Source: Palsa-504 sp963834685
GTDB lineage: Bacteria > Actinomycetota > Actinomycetes > Streptosporangiales > Streptosporangiaceae
Assembly (NCBI GenBank): GCA_963834685.1
Contig: CAWICW010000008.1
Location: 310,001 to 374,000, forward strand
DNA length: 64,000 nt
Reading direction: 5' to 3'
The translations under genes were made by a program, and so were the position numbers. Below the pieces are notes generated by a model, which saw nothing but the letters and a program-made list of their open reading frames with translations, ran no database searches and was not told the origin of the DNA. Below, piece by piece: positions 9,825 to 17,749 of the stretch. Positions within the stretch are counted from its first letter, which is position 1. Each line of letters starts with the position of its first letter.

Positions 9825-11075
9825 TTACCCGGGGCCGGCGTAGGTTCCGGCGGTGCCGGGGAACAGGGCCTTGGCGATCTTGAAGTTCGACACGTCGACG
9901 GTCGCGTCCATGTGCAGGTACACGGCCGCGTCCCGGAAGTACTTCTCGACCCCGACCTCCAGCATCGCGCCGTAGCCGCCGTGCAGTTCGACGGCGTGCT
10001 GGCAGACCTGCAGGATCTCGGTGGACGCGAACACCTTGACCATGTCGCACAGGCGGGTGGCGTCGGGGCTGTTCTCGTCGACCGCGAGGGCGGCGTGCCG
10101 CAGCAGGGTGCTGACCGCCTCGAGCTTGGTGGCCATGGCGGCGACGCGCACCGCGACGGCCTGGTGCTTGATCAGGATGCGGCCGCCCTGGACCCGCTGC
10201 TGGACGAAGGCGGCGGTGTCGTCGAAGGCGGCGATGCCGATGCCCAGGTTCTTCGCGGCCTGGATGATCTTGCCGGGCCGGAAGTAGACGCCCGCCTGGC
10301 CCAGCGCGTCGCCGTGGGCCAGCATGTGGTCCTCGGGCACGCGGCAGTCCTCGAACACGATCTCGCCGTTGTTCATGAAGCGGCCGCCGACGGTTTCGTT
10401 GCAGCGGGTGACCTGGAGCCCGGGCGTGTCGCGCGGGACCAGGAAGCTGCTCGTCCCCTGGAGCATCCCGGCCGAGCGGTCGGTGTTGGCGTACACGACG
10501 TAGAGGCTGGCGTCGTAGCCGTTGCTGATGAACTGCTTGCGGCCGTTGATGATCCACTTGCCGTCCCGGCGGACGGCCGTGGTGTCCATGTTCGCCTCGG
10601 GGGCGTTGTAGGGCAGCCAGCGGTCGGAGGCACCCCGGGGTTCGGTCAGGCAGTGGGCCATCAGGAACTGCGGGTCCGCCATGTAGCGGGGGAACCAGAT
10701 GTCCTGCAGGGGCCGCGGGGCCAGCGAGCGCAGCAGGACCGAGATCTTCCAGTTCTGGACGAGCTTGTCGGCCAGCCCCGAGTCGCCCCGGGCGATCTCG
10801 GTCGCGATGATCGAGAACGTCTGCGCCTCGGTGGCCGGGTCCAGCCCGACGCCGCCGTACTGGTCCGGGACGCCCAGGCCGCGCAGCCCGGCACGGTCCG
10901 CCTCGGCGAGGATCTCGGCGGGCAGCCGCTGAGCCGGGTCGAACAGCCACTCACGCTCCCGGTTCGCGGCGATGAACGGCCTGACGACGTCATCGACGTA
11001 GCGCCGGCAGGTCTGCCGCATCAGGCGCTGCTCGTCCGAGAGGTACCGGTCCGGCACCTGACCGATCTTGTCCAT
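9825..11075 (-). CDS. Acyl-CoA dehydrogenase family protein
   Basis: 416-residue flavoprotein of the acyl-CoA dehydrogenase superfamily. The N-terminal helical domain (YLSDEQRLMRQTCRRYVDDV, GLRGLGVPDQYGGVGLDP) leads into the beta-domain (MAHCLTEPRGASDR, KWIINGRKQFISNGYDASLY) and the C-terminal helices ending LHGGYGAMLEVGVEKYFRDA. ATG 11075 is chosen because GGAGACGAGG precedes it and the domain begins immediately; a longer frame upstream is noise. It follows the dehalogenase-like hydrolase by 58 bases on the same strand, suggesting one operon. Members oxidise acyl-CoAs or act as flavin monooxygenases; the specific substrate is not evident. Confidence 0.88.
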   Translation of the reverse strand: MDKIGQVPDRYLSDEQRLMRQTCRRYVDDVVRPFIAANREREWLFDPAQRLPAEILAEADRAGLRGLGVPDQYGGVGLDPATEAQTFSIIATEIARGDSGLADKLVQNWKISVLLRSLAPRPLQDIWFPRYMADPQFLMAHCLTEPRGASDRWLPYNAPEANMDTTAVRRDGKWIINGRKQFISNGYDASLYVVYANTDRSAGMLQGTSSFLVPRDTPGLQVTRCNETVGGRFMNNGEIVFEDCRVPEDHMLAHGDALGQAGVYFRPGKIIQAAKNLGIGIAAFDDTAAFVQQRVQGGRILIKHQAVAVRVAAMATKLEAVSTLLRHAALAVDENSPDATRLCDMVKVFASTEILQVCQHAVELHGGYGAMLEVGVEKYFRDAAVYLHMDATVDVSNFKIAKALFPGTAGTYAGPG

Positions 11076-11133
11076 CGCGCCTCGTCTCCGGGTGGTACGC
11101 GTCTCGGGTCGTACAGGTCTTGGGTCGTACGGG

Positions 11134-12033
11134 CTAGCTGAGGAAATCGCGCAGGGCGGCGATGACCAGATCCGGTGCTTCTTCCGGGAGGAAGTGACCG
11201 GTGGGCAGCGCGGTACCGCGGACGTCGGTGGCGTACTGCTGCCACACGCTGAGCGGCTCATAGCCGCGTCCGACGAACGCCTGCGTCCCCCACAGGGCCA
11301 GGGCCGGACAGTCGATCTTCTGCCCGGCGGCGAAGCTCTCATCGTCGTGGACCAGATCGGTACTGGCCGCCGCGCGGTAGTCGGCGCACGAGCCCGCGAT
11401 CGTGCCGGGGTCAGCGAAGCAGCGGATGTAGTCGTCCATGATGTGCGGCTCAATGCTCGCGCCCGGGCCCAGCAGCGGGCCCACCAGCGACCGGATCCAG
11501 AAGCCGGGATCGGCGGCGATCAGGCGCTCGGGGATGCCGTTCGGCGCGGTCAGGAAGAACCAGTGGTAGTACGCCGTGGCCATGGCCCGTGTCACGTTAC
11601 CGAAGACGTGCCGGGTCGGCACGATGTCCAGGACCGCCAGCCGGGTCACGGCGCCGGGATGGTCCAGCACCAGCCGGTGGGCCACGCGGGCGCCCCGGTC
11701 GTGGCCGATGAGCCCGAACTCGCTGAAGCCGAGCTGGCGCATGAGCCCGACCTGGTCGCGGGCCATGGAGCGCTTGGAGTACACCAGCGCGGCGGCGTCC
11801 GGAGCGGGCTTGGCGGAGTCCCCGTAGCCGCGCAGGTCAGCCACCACCGCCGTGTGATCCTCGGCCAGGACGGGAGCGACGTGGCGCCACATGAGGTGGT
11901 TCTCCGGATAGCCGTGCAGCAACAGCAGCGCCGGGCCCGACCCCCGGACGGCGCAGTTGACGGTGACGCCCTCGACGTCCATCCGCCGGTACTCGAAGCC
12001 AGCCAGTCGCGGCGGCGAGACAGGTGCGGTCAT
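11134..12033 (-). CDS. Alpha/beta hydrolase, fluoroacetate/haloacetate dehalogenase-like
   Basis: 299-residue alpha/beta hydrolase that aligns by eye along its length with the characterised fluoroacetate dehalogenase of Rhodopseudomonas palustris (RPA1163). Seen here: nucleophile Asp112 in GHDRGARV with carboxylate-binding Arg113 and Arg116; Asp136 in VLDIVPT; halide pocket His157-Trp158 in YYHWFF and Tyr219 in CADYRA; base His280 in GHFLPEE. In the known enzymes the His, Trp and Tyr bind fluoride and permit C-F cleavage. The start is the ATG at 12033. It is the first gene of a likely two-gene unit with the acyl-CoA dehydrogenase. Activity is inference from conserved residues; haloalkane or epoxide hydrolysis is the alternative. 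Confidence 0.82.
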   Translation of the reverse strand: MTAPVSPPRLAGFEYRRMDVEGVTVNCAVRGSGPALLLLHGYPENHLMWRHVAPVLAEDHTAVVADLRGYGDSAKPAPDAAALVYSKRSMARDQVGLMRQLGFSEFGLIGHDRGARVAHRLVLDHPGAVTRLAVLDIVPTRHVFGNVTRAMATAYYHWFFLTAPNGIPERLIAADPGFWIRSLVGPLLGPGASIEPHIMDDYIRCFADPGTIAGSCADYRAAASTDLVHDDESFAAGQKIDCPALALWGTQAFVGRGYEPLSVWQQYATDVRGTALPTGHFLPEEAPDLVIAALRDFLS

Positions 12034-12093
12034 GATGACATGGTGTCAGCCGCAGACGTCCTTTACCCGAGCCGGATGCTTGTCGCGAGAGAA

Positions 12094-12273
12094 TCAGCGA
12101 GCCGTGGTGGGGGTGGGCTTGGCAAAGGCGGCGGCTAGCCGGCGGGCGAGGGCGGGGAGGCGGGGGGCGGGGCGGCCTCGCTCCGGCCGCAGCTGGCGCT
12201 GCCGGGCGGCGGCGACCATCTCGCGGTGATGGTCACGGGCGAGCTGTCCGAGGCGGTCGGGGCTGGCGTACAT
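12094..12273 (-). CDS. Small hypothetical protein, 59 aa
   Basis: A short basic protein starting MYASPDRLGQLARDHHREMV and ending in an Arg/Pro-rich tail. The ATG at 12273 is preceded by GCGAGGGAACC, a good ribosome binding site with correct spacing. Proteins of this length with an LARDHHREM-type helix are common orphan genes in actinomycetes; the function is unknown. It stands alone upstream of the VOC remnant on the other strand. Confidence 0.5.
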   Translation of the reverse strand: MYASPDRLGQLARDHHREMVAAARQRQLRPERGRPAPRLPALARRLAAAFAKPTPTTAR

Positions 12274-12418
12274 GGTTCCCTCGCTTCCGGGGCTAGCGGG
12301 GCTGGAATGTCCCACAGGCGCCAGCATGCCGGGCGGCGACGCGGCCGTCAGTCACCCGGCAGACAGGACATCTGTCACCTGGCCGACAGTTGCCGGAGCT
12401 GGCTCGTATGCTGGCGCC

Positions 12419-12587
12419 GTGCATCTCGGCCTCATCGCCATCGTGGTCGGCGAGTACGACCCGGCCATCAGCTTCTTCGTGGACGTGCTGGGTTTCGAGC
12501 GCACCGCGCACCGAACCCTACGGCCAGGTCACCGTGTTCCTCGACATCGCCGGCAACAAATGGGACCTCATCGGTCCCGCTTCGTAA
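12419..12587 (+). pseudogene. VOC/glyoxalase-family protein with internal deletion
   Basis: From GTG 12419 the frame reads LGLIAIVVGEYDPAISFF then VDVLGFE, the start of a glyoxalase-like VOC protein. A few bases later a different frame reads RTEPYGQVTVFLDIAGNKWD then LIGPAS and stop, the typical C-terminus of the same family. About 80 internal residues are missing, and the join around 12505 lies in a GCGCACC direct duplication. The remnant overlaps the tail of the convergent CGNR gene. Non-functional as a metal-binding VOC enzyme. Confidence 0.65.
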
Positions 12588-13097
12588 GGCCTGCGGATTC
12601 CGGGCCCGCTGGTAATGGCGGCGGGCTTTCATCCGGTTGCCGCAGACGGCCATCGAGCACCACCGGCCGGTGTTGTTCTTGGTGCGGTCGATGAGGAACA
12701 GGCGGCATCCGTCGTTGGCGCACGGGCGCAGCCGTCCGGGGCTCTGCCGGGCCAGGGTGTCCCAGGCCAGGACGGCACGGACCGCGAGCCGGCGGTCCGG
12801 GGCGATGCTGAGGGTCCAGGTGACCTGGCCATCCGTTATGCCCGGCACGCACGCCGCGCCCCGCAAGAACGGGGCCAGAACGGCCGCCGGCTGCTCACCG
12901 CGTACCACCGCCTGAAGCGCTGGCCGGACCCGCAGCACCTGGCGCAGTTCCTCGTCGGTGCCGGCGCCCCCGACGCTGGCCAGCCAGGCACGGGCCCGGG
13001 CGGTGTCGGCGAAGTCGTCGGCCGGCACTCCGTCGACCACGGGCGTGCTGTTGAGGACCGTCAGCAAGAAGTCCTGGTCGGACGCAGATTCCGCCAT
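12468..13097 (-). CDS. CGNR zinc finger (ABATE-domain) protein
   Basis: 209-residue putative transcription regulator. The first 110 residues fit the ABATE domain (helical, RARAWLASVGG then TDEELRQVLRVRPALQAVV), followed by the CGNR zinc finger: CANDGCRLFLIDRTKNNTGR then WCSMAVCGNRMKARRHYQR, with Cys ligands and the CGNR signature visible. The normal family end is just after that His-Tyr-Gln-Arg, so the last 40 residues, which run antisense through the VOC remnant, are probably a read-through tail caused by deletion of the original stop. The ATG at 13097 follows an AGGGGGG stretch. The target genes are unknown. Confidence 0.82.
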   Translation of the reverse strand: MAESASDQDFLLTVLNSTPVVDGVPADDFADTARARAWLASVGGAGTDEELRQVLRVRPALQAVVRGEQPAAVLAPFLRGAACVPGITDGQVTWTLSIAPDRRLAVRAVLAWDTLARQSPGRLRPCANDGCRLFLIDRTKNNTGRWCSMAVCGNRMKARRHYQRARNPQALRSGTDEVPFVAGDVEEHGDLAVGFGARCARNPARPRRS

Positions 13098-13125
13098 CGC
13101 ACCCCCCTAACCATCATCACTTATT

Positions 13126-13145
13126 TGACGGGTTACAGCCTGTCA
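13126..13145. promoter_or_regulatory. Imperfect dyad upstream of CGNR gene
   Basis: TGACGGG-N6-CCTGTCA, six of seven arm bases pairing, lies about 30 bases upstream of the CGNR start and near the LysR remnant. It could be an autoregulatory operator; support is positional only. Confidence 0.3.
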
Positions 13146-13228
13146 TGCTTAGCTGCTGTCTAACCATTAAAGCATTCAAAAAGAGTTATAGCGTGGCCGG
13201 ACGAGGGCGCTGGCGCAGCGTGGATGGG

Positions 13229-13609
13229 ATGGCGATGGTTTCGTTGAGGGCGCTGCAGGGCCTGGTGGCGATCGTGGAGTGGGGCTCGCTGACCAGGGCC
13301 GCGGCGAAGCTGCACATGTCCCAGCCGGCGCTCTCGCATCAGATCGCGGCGCTGGAGCGGGAGCTGGGTACCCCGGTCATCGAGCGGCTGCCGCGGGGCA
13401 TCCGGCCGACCGCGGCCGGGCTCGCCGCCGCGGCGCTCGTCCCGGACCTGAAGCGGCGCGGTCCCCCGGACTCGCGCGTACCGCACCTCACCCAGGCTGG
13501 AGCTCGGCCGGGCACCTCGTCTAGCCGCGGCGAGACGGGCGGGCCGCTGGCAACCCGGCCCGGCGGATCGGTACCGTCGATGACATCGCCAACGGCGGCG
13601 AGCCGCTGA
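13229..13609 (+). pseudogene. LysR-family regulator, truncated to the HTH domain
   Basis: Starts MAMVSLRALQGLVAIVEW and continues GSLTRAAAKLHMSQPALSHQ, then IAALERELGTPVIERLPRG, an unmistakable LysR winged-helix N-terminus. After about 65 residues the similarity stops and a Pro/Arg/Ser-rich tail runs to the stop. A normal LysR protein has about 300 residues including an effector domain, so the gene is truncated. The HTH alone could still bind DNA but this is unlikely to be a functional regulator. Confidence 0.7.
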
Positions 13610-13640
13610 CCTGAACCGTCCCCGGAAAGGACAAACCACG

Positions 13641-13679
13641 ATGGGCCTGTCCTGGCCTCCGGACGGCGGGCAGCCGTGA
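13641..13679 (+). CDS. Possible 12-codon leader ORF overlapping the MOSC fusion start
   Basis: ATG 13641, with GGAAAGGA nine bases upstream, opens a 12-codon frame (MGLSWPPDGGQP) whose TGA overlaps the GTG start of the next gene as GTGA. It may couple translation of the downstream gene or be the scrap of a lost gene. Too short to judge by composition. Confidence 0.25.
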   Translation: MGLSWPPDGGQP

Positions 13680-15414
13680 CCCCGGGCGACGGTCCCCGGG
13701 CCCCGGTGCTGCTGTCGGTGAACGTCGGCCTGCCGCGCGACGTGCCCTGGCAGGGCAAGACCGTCTACACCGGGGTGTGGAAGTACCCGGTGGACGGGCC
13801 GGCCATGGTCCGCCGTCTCAACATCGACGGCGACGGCCAGGGCGATAAGAACGGGCACGGCGGCGAACAGCGGGCCGTACTGGTGTACCAGACCCAGTCC
13901 TACCGGCACTGGCAGCAGTACTTCGGGCGGGACGACTTGAGCTACGGTTCGTTCGGCGAAAATCTCACGGTGGACGGGCTGGCCGACGCAGAGGTCTGCA
14001 TCGGCGACCGGTACCGGATCGGCGAGGCCGAATTCGAGGTCACCCAGCCCCGGGTCACCTGCTACCGCGTCGGCCTGCGCCTCGGCGAGCCCGAGTTGCC
14101 CGCGCTGCTGGTCAGCCATCACCGTCCCGGGTTCTACATGCGGGTCATCAGCGAGGGCCGCGTTCAGGCCGGGGACCCGATCGTCAAGACCAGGACCGGT
14201 CCCGGCGCGCTGAGCGTGGCCGACACCGACGCGCTGCTCTATCTCCCCGGCCGGGACCAGGCCAAGCTGCGCCTGGCCACCACGATCCCCGCGCTGAGCC
14301 CCGGCTGGCAGGAGTCGTTCCGTGAGCTGCTCGGGACCCCGGCCGGACCCGCGGCGCCGGCCTGGGCCGGGTTCCGGCCGCTGCGGGTGACCAAGGTGCT
14401 CCCCGAGAGCGCGAACGTGTCCTCGGTCTACCTCAGCGCCGAGGACGGGAGCCCGCTCCCGGCGGCCAAGGCCGGGCAGTACCTGACCCTGCGGATCACC
14501 GGAGCCGGCCAGCCGCCACCGGTGCGCAACTACTCGCTCTCGTCCGCGCCCGGAGCCGGCACCTACCGGATCAGCGTCAAGCACGAGCCGGACGGCGTCG
14601 CCAGCAGCTACCTGGACTGCGAGCTGCGGCCCGGGGCGACCCTGGAGGCGGGGGCGCCGCGCGGCGACTTCGTGCTCGAGGAGGGCACCGACCCGGTGCT
14701 GCTCATCTCGGCCGGCATCGGCGTCACCCCGGTGCTGGCCATGCTGCATGAGCTCGCGGCCGCCCGCAGCACCCGTGACATCTGGTGGATCTACGGCGCC
14801 CGGGGACCGCGGGAGCACCCGCTGGCCGGCGAGGCGCACGCCCTGCTCGCGGCCCTGCCGCAGGCCCACGAGCACGTGTTCTACAGCCAGGCCACGCCGC
14901 CCGAACGCCGCCGCGCCCACGCCGCCGCCGGGCGGCTGAGCAAAGACAAGCTGACCGCGCTGGCCGTCCCGGCCAGCGCGACCGCCTACCTCTGCGGGCC
15001 GGCCTCGTTCATGGCGGACATGCAGCAGGCCCTGACCGCGGTCGGCATCGGGTCCGCCCGGATCCGCACCGAGCTGTTCGGGGCACTGCCGTCGATCAAC
15101 CCCGGGCTCACCGGGCAGACCCGCCGGCCACCCCATCAGCCGGCCGGCCGGCCGGCACCGGTCCGCTGGTGACCTTCGCGCGCAGCGGTATCGCCGCGCC
15201 GTTCAGCGCGGCCACGCGCAGCGTGCTCGAGCTCGCCGACGCCTGCGACGTGCCCAGCCGCTGGAGCTGCCGGTCCGGCGTCTGCCACACGTGCGTCACG
15301 CCGCTGCTGTCCGGCCAGGTCCGTTACGCCCCGGACCCGCTGGAGCCCCCGGCCGACGGAGAGGTACTTATCTGCTGCGCCCAGCCCGACACCGACATCG
15401 TCCTGGACATGTAG
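13676..15414 (+). pseudogene. MOSC / ferredoxin-reductase / 2Fe-2S fusion oxidoreductase, frameshifted
   Basis: Residues 1-215 are a MOSC/3-alpha domain like YiiM (GDGQGDKNGHGGEQRAVLVY, YGSFGENLTVDGL, Cys in QPRVTCYRVG). Residues 230-480 are an FAD/NAD(P) ferredoxin-reductase module (RNYSLSS flavin motif, ISAGIGVTPVLAML, YLCGPASFM). The frame then ends at 15172, while the next frame supplies a plant-type 2Fe-2S domain (SCRSGVCHTCVTPLLSGQV, ICCAQP) to 15414. The shift coincides with three CCGG units at 15140-15151; adding one unit restores a 579-residue protein. Such fusions move electrons from NAD(P)H to an oxygenase or sulfoxide-type substrate. The LLM gene follows 33 bases later, so the product may have served it. 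Confidence 0.8.
15140..15151 (+). repeat. CCGG tetranucleotide repeat at frameshift point
   Basis: Three tandem CCGG units lie exactly where the MOSC-reductase fusion loses frame before its 2Fe-2S domain. Loss or gain of a unit changes frame by one base, so slippage here would switch the domain off or on. Confidence 0.6.
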
Positions 15415-15447
15415 GACCGTGCTACCGCCCGCCAGAGAGGACTGACG

Positions 15448-16770
15448 TTGCCCGCCGAACGCCGCTACCTGAACCTGAACGCCTACCTGCGCAACTCCGG
15501 TTACCACGAGGCCGCCTGGCGGGTGTCGCCCGCGGACCCGGCCGGCGTGCTGGACCCGCGCTACTACATCGGCCTGGCCCAGACCGCCGAACGCGGCGTG
15601 CTCGACTCGATCTTCCTGCCCGACAGCCCCGGGGTAGCCGAGCTCCGCGCCGAGTACCTGCCCGACGCCGGGCTGGACCCGCTGCAGCTGCTCTCGTCGG
15701 TGGCCACCGCCACCGAGCAGGTCGGGCTGATCGCCACCGTGTCCACCACCTACAGCTACCCATGGGACGTGGCCCGGCGGCTGGCCACGCTGGACTTCCT
15801 CAGCCACGGACGAGCCGGCTGGAACATCGTCACCACCGCCGAGCCCGCCGCCGCGGGCAACTTCGGTGACCAGCCGCACCCCCCGGCCGCGGACCGGTAC
15901 GAGCGGGCCGGCGAATACGTCCAGGTCGTGCTCGAGCTCTGGGACGCCTGGGAAGACGACGCCGCGGTCATGTCCCGCCGGACCGGCCAGTGGGCCGACC
16001 CGGCCAGGCTGCACCCGCCCCGGCACCACGGCCCGCACTTCGACGTGGCCGGCTACCTGCCGTTCCCGCGCTCGCCGCAGGGCCACCCGTTCCTGACCCA
16101 GGCCGGCTCGTCGCCGCCGGGCATGGCGCTGGCCGCCCGGTACGCCGACGCGGTGTTCGCGCCAGCCGCCGACATCGCGGCCGGGGTCGCGTTCCGGCAG
16201 AAGCTGCGCGCCCAGGCCGCCGAGTACGGCCGCGACCCCGACCGGGTCCGGGTGCTGCCCGGCCTGTCCTACCTCATCGCGGGCACCGAGGCCGAGGCCG
16301 CCGCGCTGAAGGGCGAACTCGAGGCCGCGGCCAGCAGCGAGTTCCGCTGGCGCAACACGGCTCACCTGGCCGGACTGGACCACACCACCATCGACCCCGA
16401 TGCGCCGTTCCCGCCCGGCCTGCTGGCCGGCGCGCCCAAGACCAGCTTCGGCGGCGCCATCTACGCGATGGCCGCCGAAGAACCGGGCGCCACGTTCCGG
16501 GCCGTGGCGCAGCGGCTGTCGGCGCTGCCCGGCGGGCTCGATTTCACCGGCACGCCGGAGGGCCTGGCCCGGCTCATGACCGGCTGGTGGGAAGCCGGCG
16601 CCGCCGACGGGTTCACCATCATGCCCAACGTGCTGCCCGGCCAGCTGACCGCGTTCGTCGACCAGGTGGTTCCCATCCTGCAAAAGCACGGCGTCGCCCG
16701 GACCGAATACGCCGGGACCACCCTGCGCGACCACGTCGGCCTGCCCCGGCCGGCTCGGGCAAGCATCTAG
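15448..16770 (+). CDS. LLM flavin-dependent monooxygenase, NtaA/SnaA/DszA family
   Basis: 440-residue FMNH2-dependent monooxygenase. It has the family start (RYLNLNAYLRNSGYHEAAWR), the core AGWNIVTTAEPAAAGNFGD, the conserved GHPFLTQAGSSPPGMALAARY phosphate-loop region and the C-terminal NVLPGQLTAFVDQVVPIL with a TTLRDHVGL tail. Homologues oxidise nitrilotriacetate, sulfones or heteroaromatics with FMNH2 delivered by a partner reductase. TTG 15448 is chosen for its AGAGAGGA site. It is followed 18 bases on by a PhyH dioxygenase, probably in the same transcript. The substrate is not determinable; context points to an organosulfur or other C-heteroatom bond. Confidence 0.88.
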   Translation: MPAERRYLNLNAYLRNSGYHEAAWRVSPADPAGVLDPRYYIGLAQTAERGVLDSIFLPDSPGVAELRAEYLPDAGLDPLQLLSSVATATEQVGLIATVSTTYSYPWDVARRLATLDFLSHGRAGWNIVTTAEPAAAGNFGDQPHPPAADRYERAGEYVQVVLELWDAWEDDAAVMSRRTGQWADPARLHPPRHHGPHFDVAGYLPFPRSPQGHPFLTQAGSSPPGMALAARYADAVFAPAADIAAGVAFRQKLRAQAAEYGRDPDRVRVLPGLSYLIAGTEAEAAALKGELEAAASSEFRWRNTAHLAGLDHTTIDPDAPFPPGLLAGAPKTSFGGAIYAMAAEEPGATFRAVAQRLSALPGGLDFTGTPEGLARLMTGWWEAGAADGFTIMPNVLPGQLTAFVDQVVPILQKHGVARTEYAGTTLRDHVGLPRPARASI

Positions 16771-16788
16771 CAAGGAGGCGGAGGGGCC

Positions 16789-17622
16789 ATGGAAGACGAC
16801 CAGCGGGTGGCGCCGGCCAGCGGCGTCCACCGCGGCGAGCTGGACCCGGCGGCCTTCGCCCGGGACGGCGTGGCGTGCGTCCGCCAGGTCCTGGACCCGG
16901 GCGAGGTCGCGGCCGCGGCCGCCGCGATCGAGGCGGTCCTGGCCCGGCCCGGACCGCTGGCCCAGGTGGCCAGCGGCGCCGAGGACCCGGGCGCGTTCGT
17001 CGAGGACTTCTGCCGGTGGCGGGAGATCCCCCAGATCGAGCAGCTGGCCCGGCATTCGCGGGTGCCCGCCGTGGCCGCGGCGCTGATGGCTACGCCGCAG
17101 ACCCGCTTCTACCACGACCACGTCCTGGTCAAGGAGGGCAGGACCGCCCAGCGCACCCCGTGGCACCAGGATCAGCCGTACTACAACGTCGACGGGCGCG
17201 GGGTCAGCGCCTGGATCACCGTGGACCCGGTGCCCGAGGGCGGGAGCCTGGAGCTGGTGGCCGGCTCGCACCGCGGCCCGTGGCTGATGCCCCGGACGTT
17301 CCTGCGCAAGGAGGCACGCTGGTTCCCCGACGGGAGCCTGGCCGAGCTGCCCGACATCGACGCCGACCCCGGCGCGTTCGACATCCGCCGGTTCGCCCTG
17401 GCGCCGGGCGATGCCATCTTCTTCGACTTCCTGACCGTGCACGGCGCGCCCGGGTTCCCCTACCCGACCCGGCGGCGGATCTTGTCGCTGCGCTACCTGG
17501 CCGCCGACGCGCGGCACGCGCCGCGCGCCTGGCGCACCTCGCCGCCGTTCGACGGCCTGGCCGCCGAACTCCCGGCCGGCTCGGCCATGGATCACCCGCT
17601 GTTCCCGGTGGTGCGGGGCTAG
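16789..17622 (+). CDS. Phytanoyl-CoA dioxygenase (PhyH) family 2OG/Fe(II) oxygenase
   Basis: 277-residue double-stranded beta-helix oxygenase. The iron triad is visible as His126-x-Asp128 in PWHQDQPYYN and His218 in LTVHGAPGF; Arg residues in TRRRILSLRYL are placed to bind 2-oxoglutarate. A strong site (AAGGAGG, then GGAGGGG) precedes ATG 16789. PhyH proteins hydroxylate small molecules or CoA esters and, in some bacteria, initiate breakdown of sulfonates or phosphonates. It sits between a flavin monooxygenase and an acyl-CoA synthetase on the same strand. The specific reaction is unknown. Confidence 0.88.
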   Translation: MEDDQRVAPASGVHRGELDPAAFARDGVACVRQVLDPGEVAAAAAAIEAVLARPGPLAQVASGAEDPGAFVEDFCRWREIPQIEQLARHSRVPAVAAALMATPQTRFYHDHVLVKEGRTAQRTPWHQDQPYYNVDGRGVSAWITVDPVPEGGSLELVAGSHRGPWLMPRTFLRKEARWFPDGSLAELPDIDADPGAFDIRRFALAPGDAIFFDFLTVHGAPGFPYPTRRRILSLRYLAADARHAPRAWRTSPPFDGLAAELPAGSAMDHPLFPVVRG

Positions 17623-17749
17623 CACCACGATCCGTTCGGCATCAATGTCTTTAGCCGGGGACGGCCGGTCACGCAGGCAGTTTACGCTCGCCGCCCGGTC
17701 CGTTACGGTCTTGACTTGTCGGTGAGGTTCCTGACCGGGAGGGAAAGTC

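Noticed and set aside
13160..15136. Minus-strand open frame of 658 codons
   Set aside because: It is a GC-bias shadow of the MOSC-reductase fusion: Gly/Arg/Gln/Pro-rich, no fold or ribosome binding site, while the plus strand encodes clear motifs.
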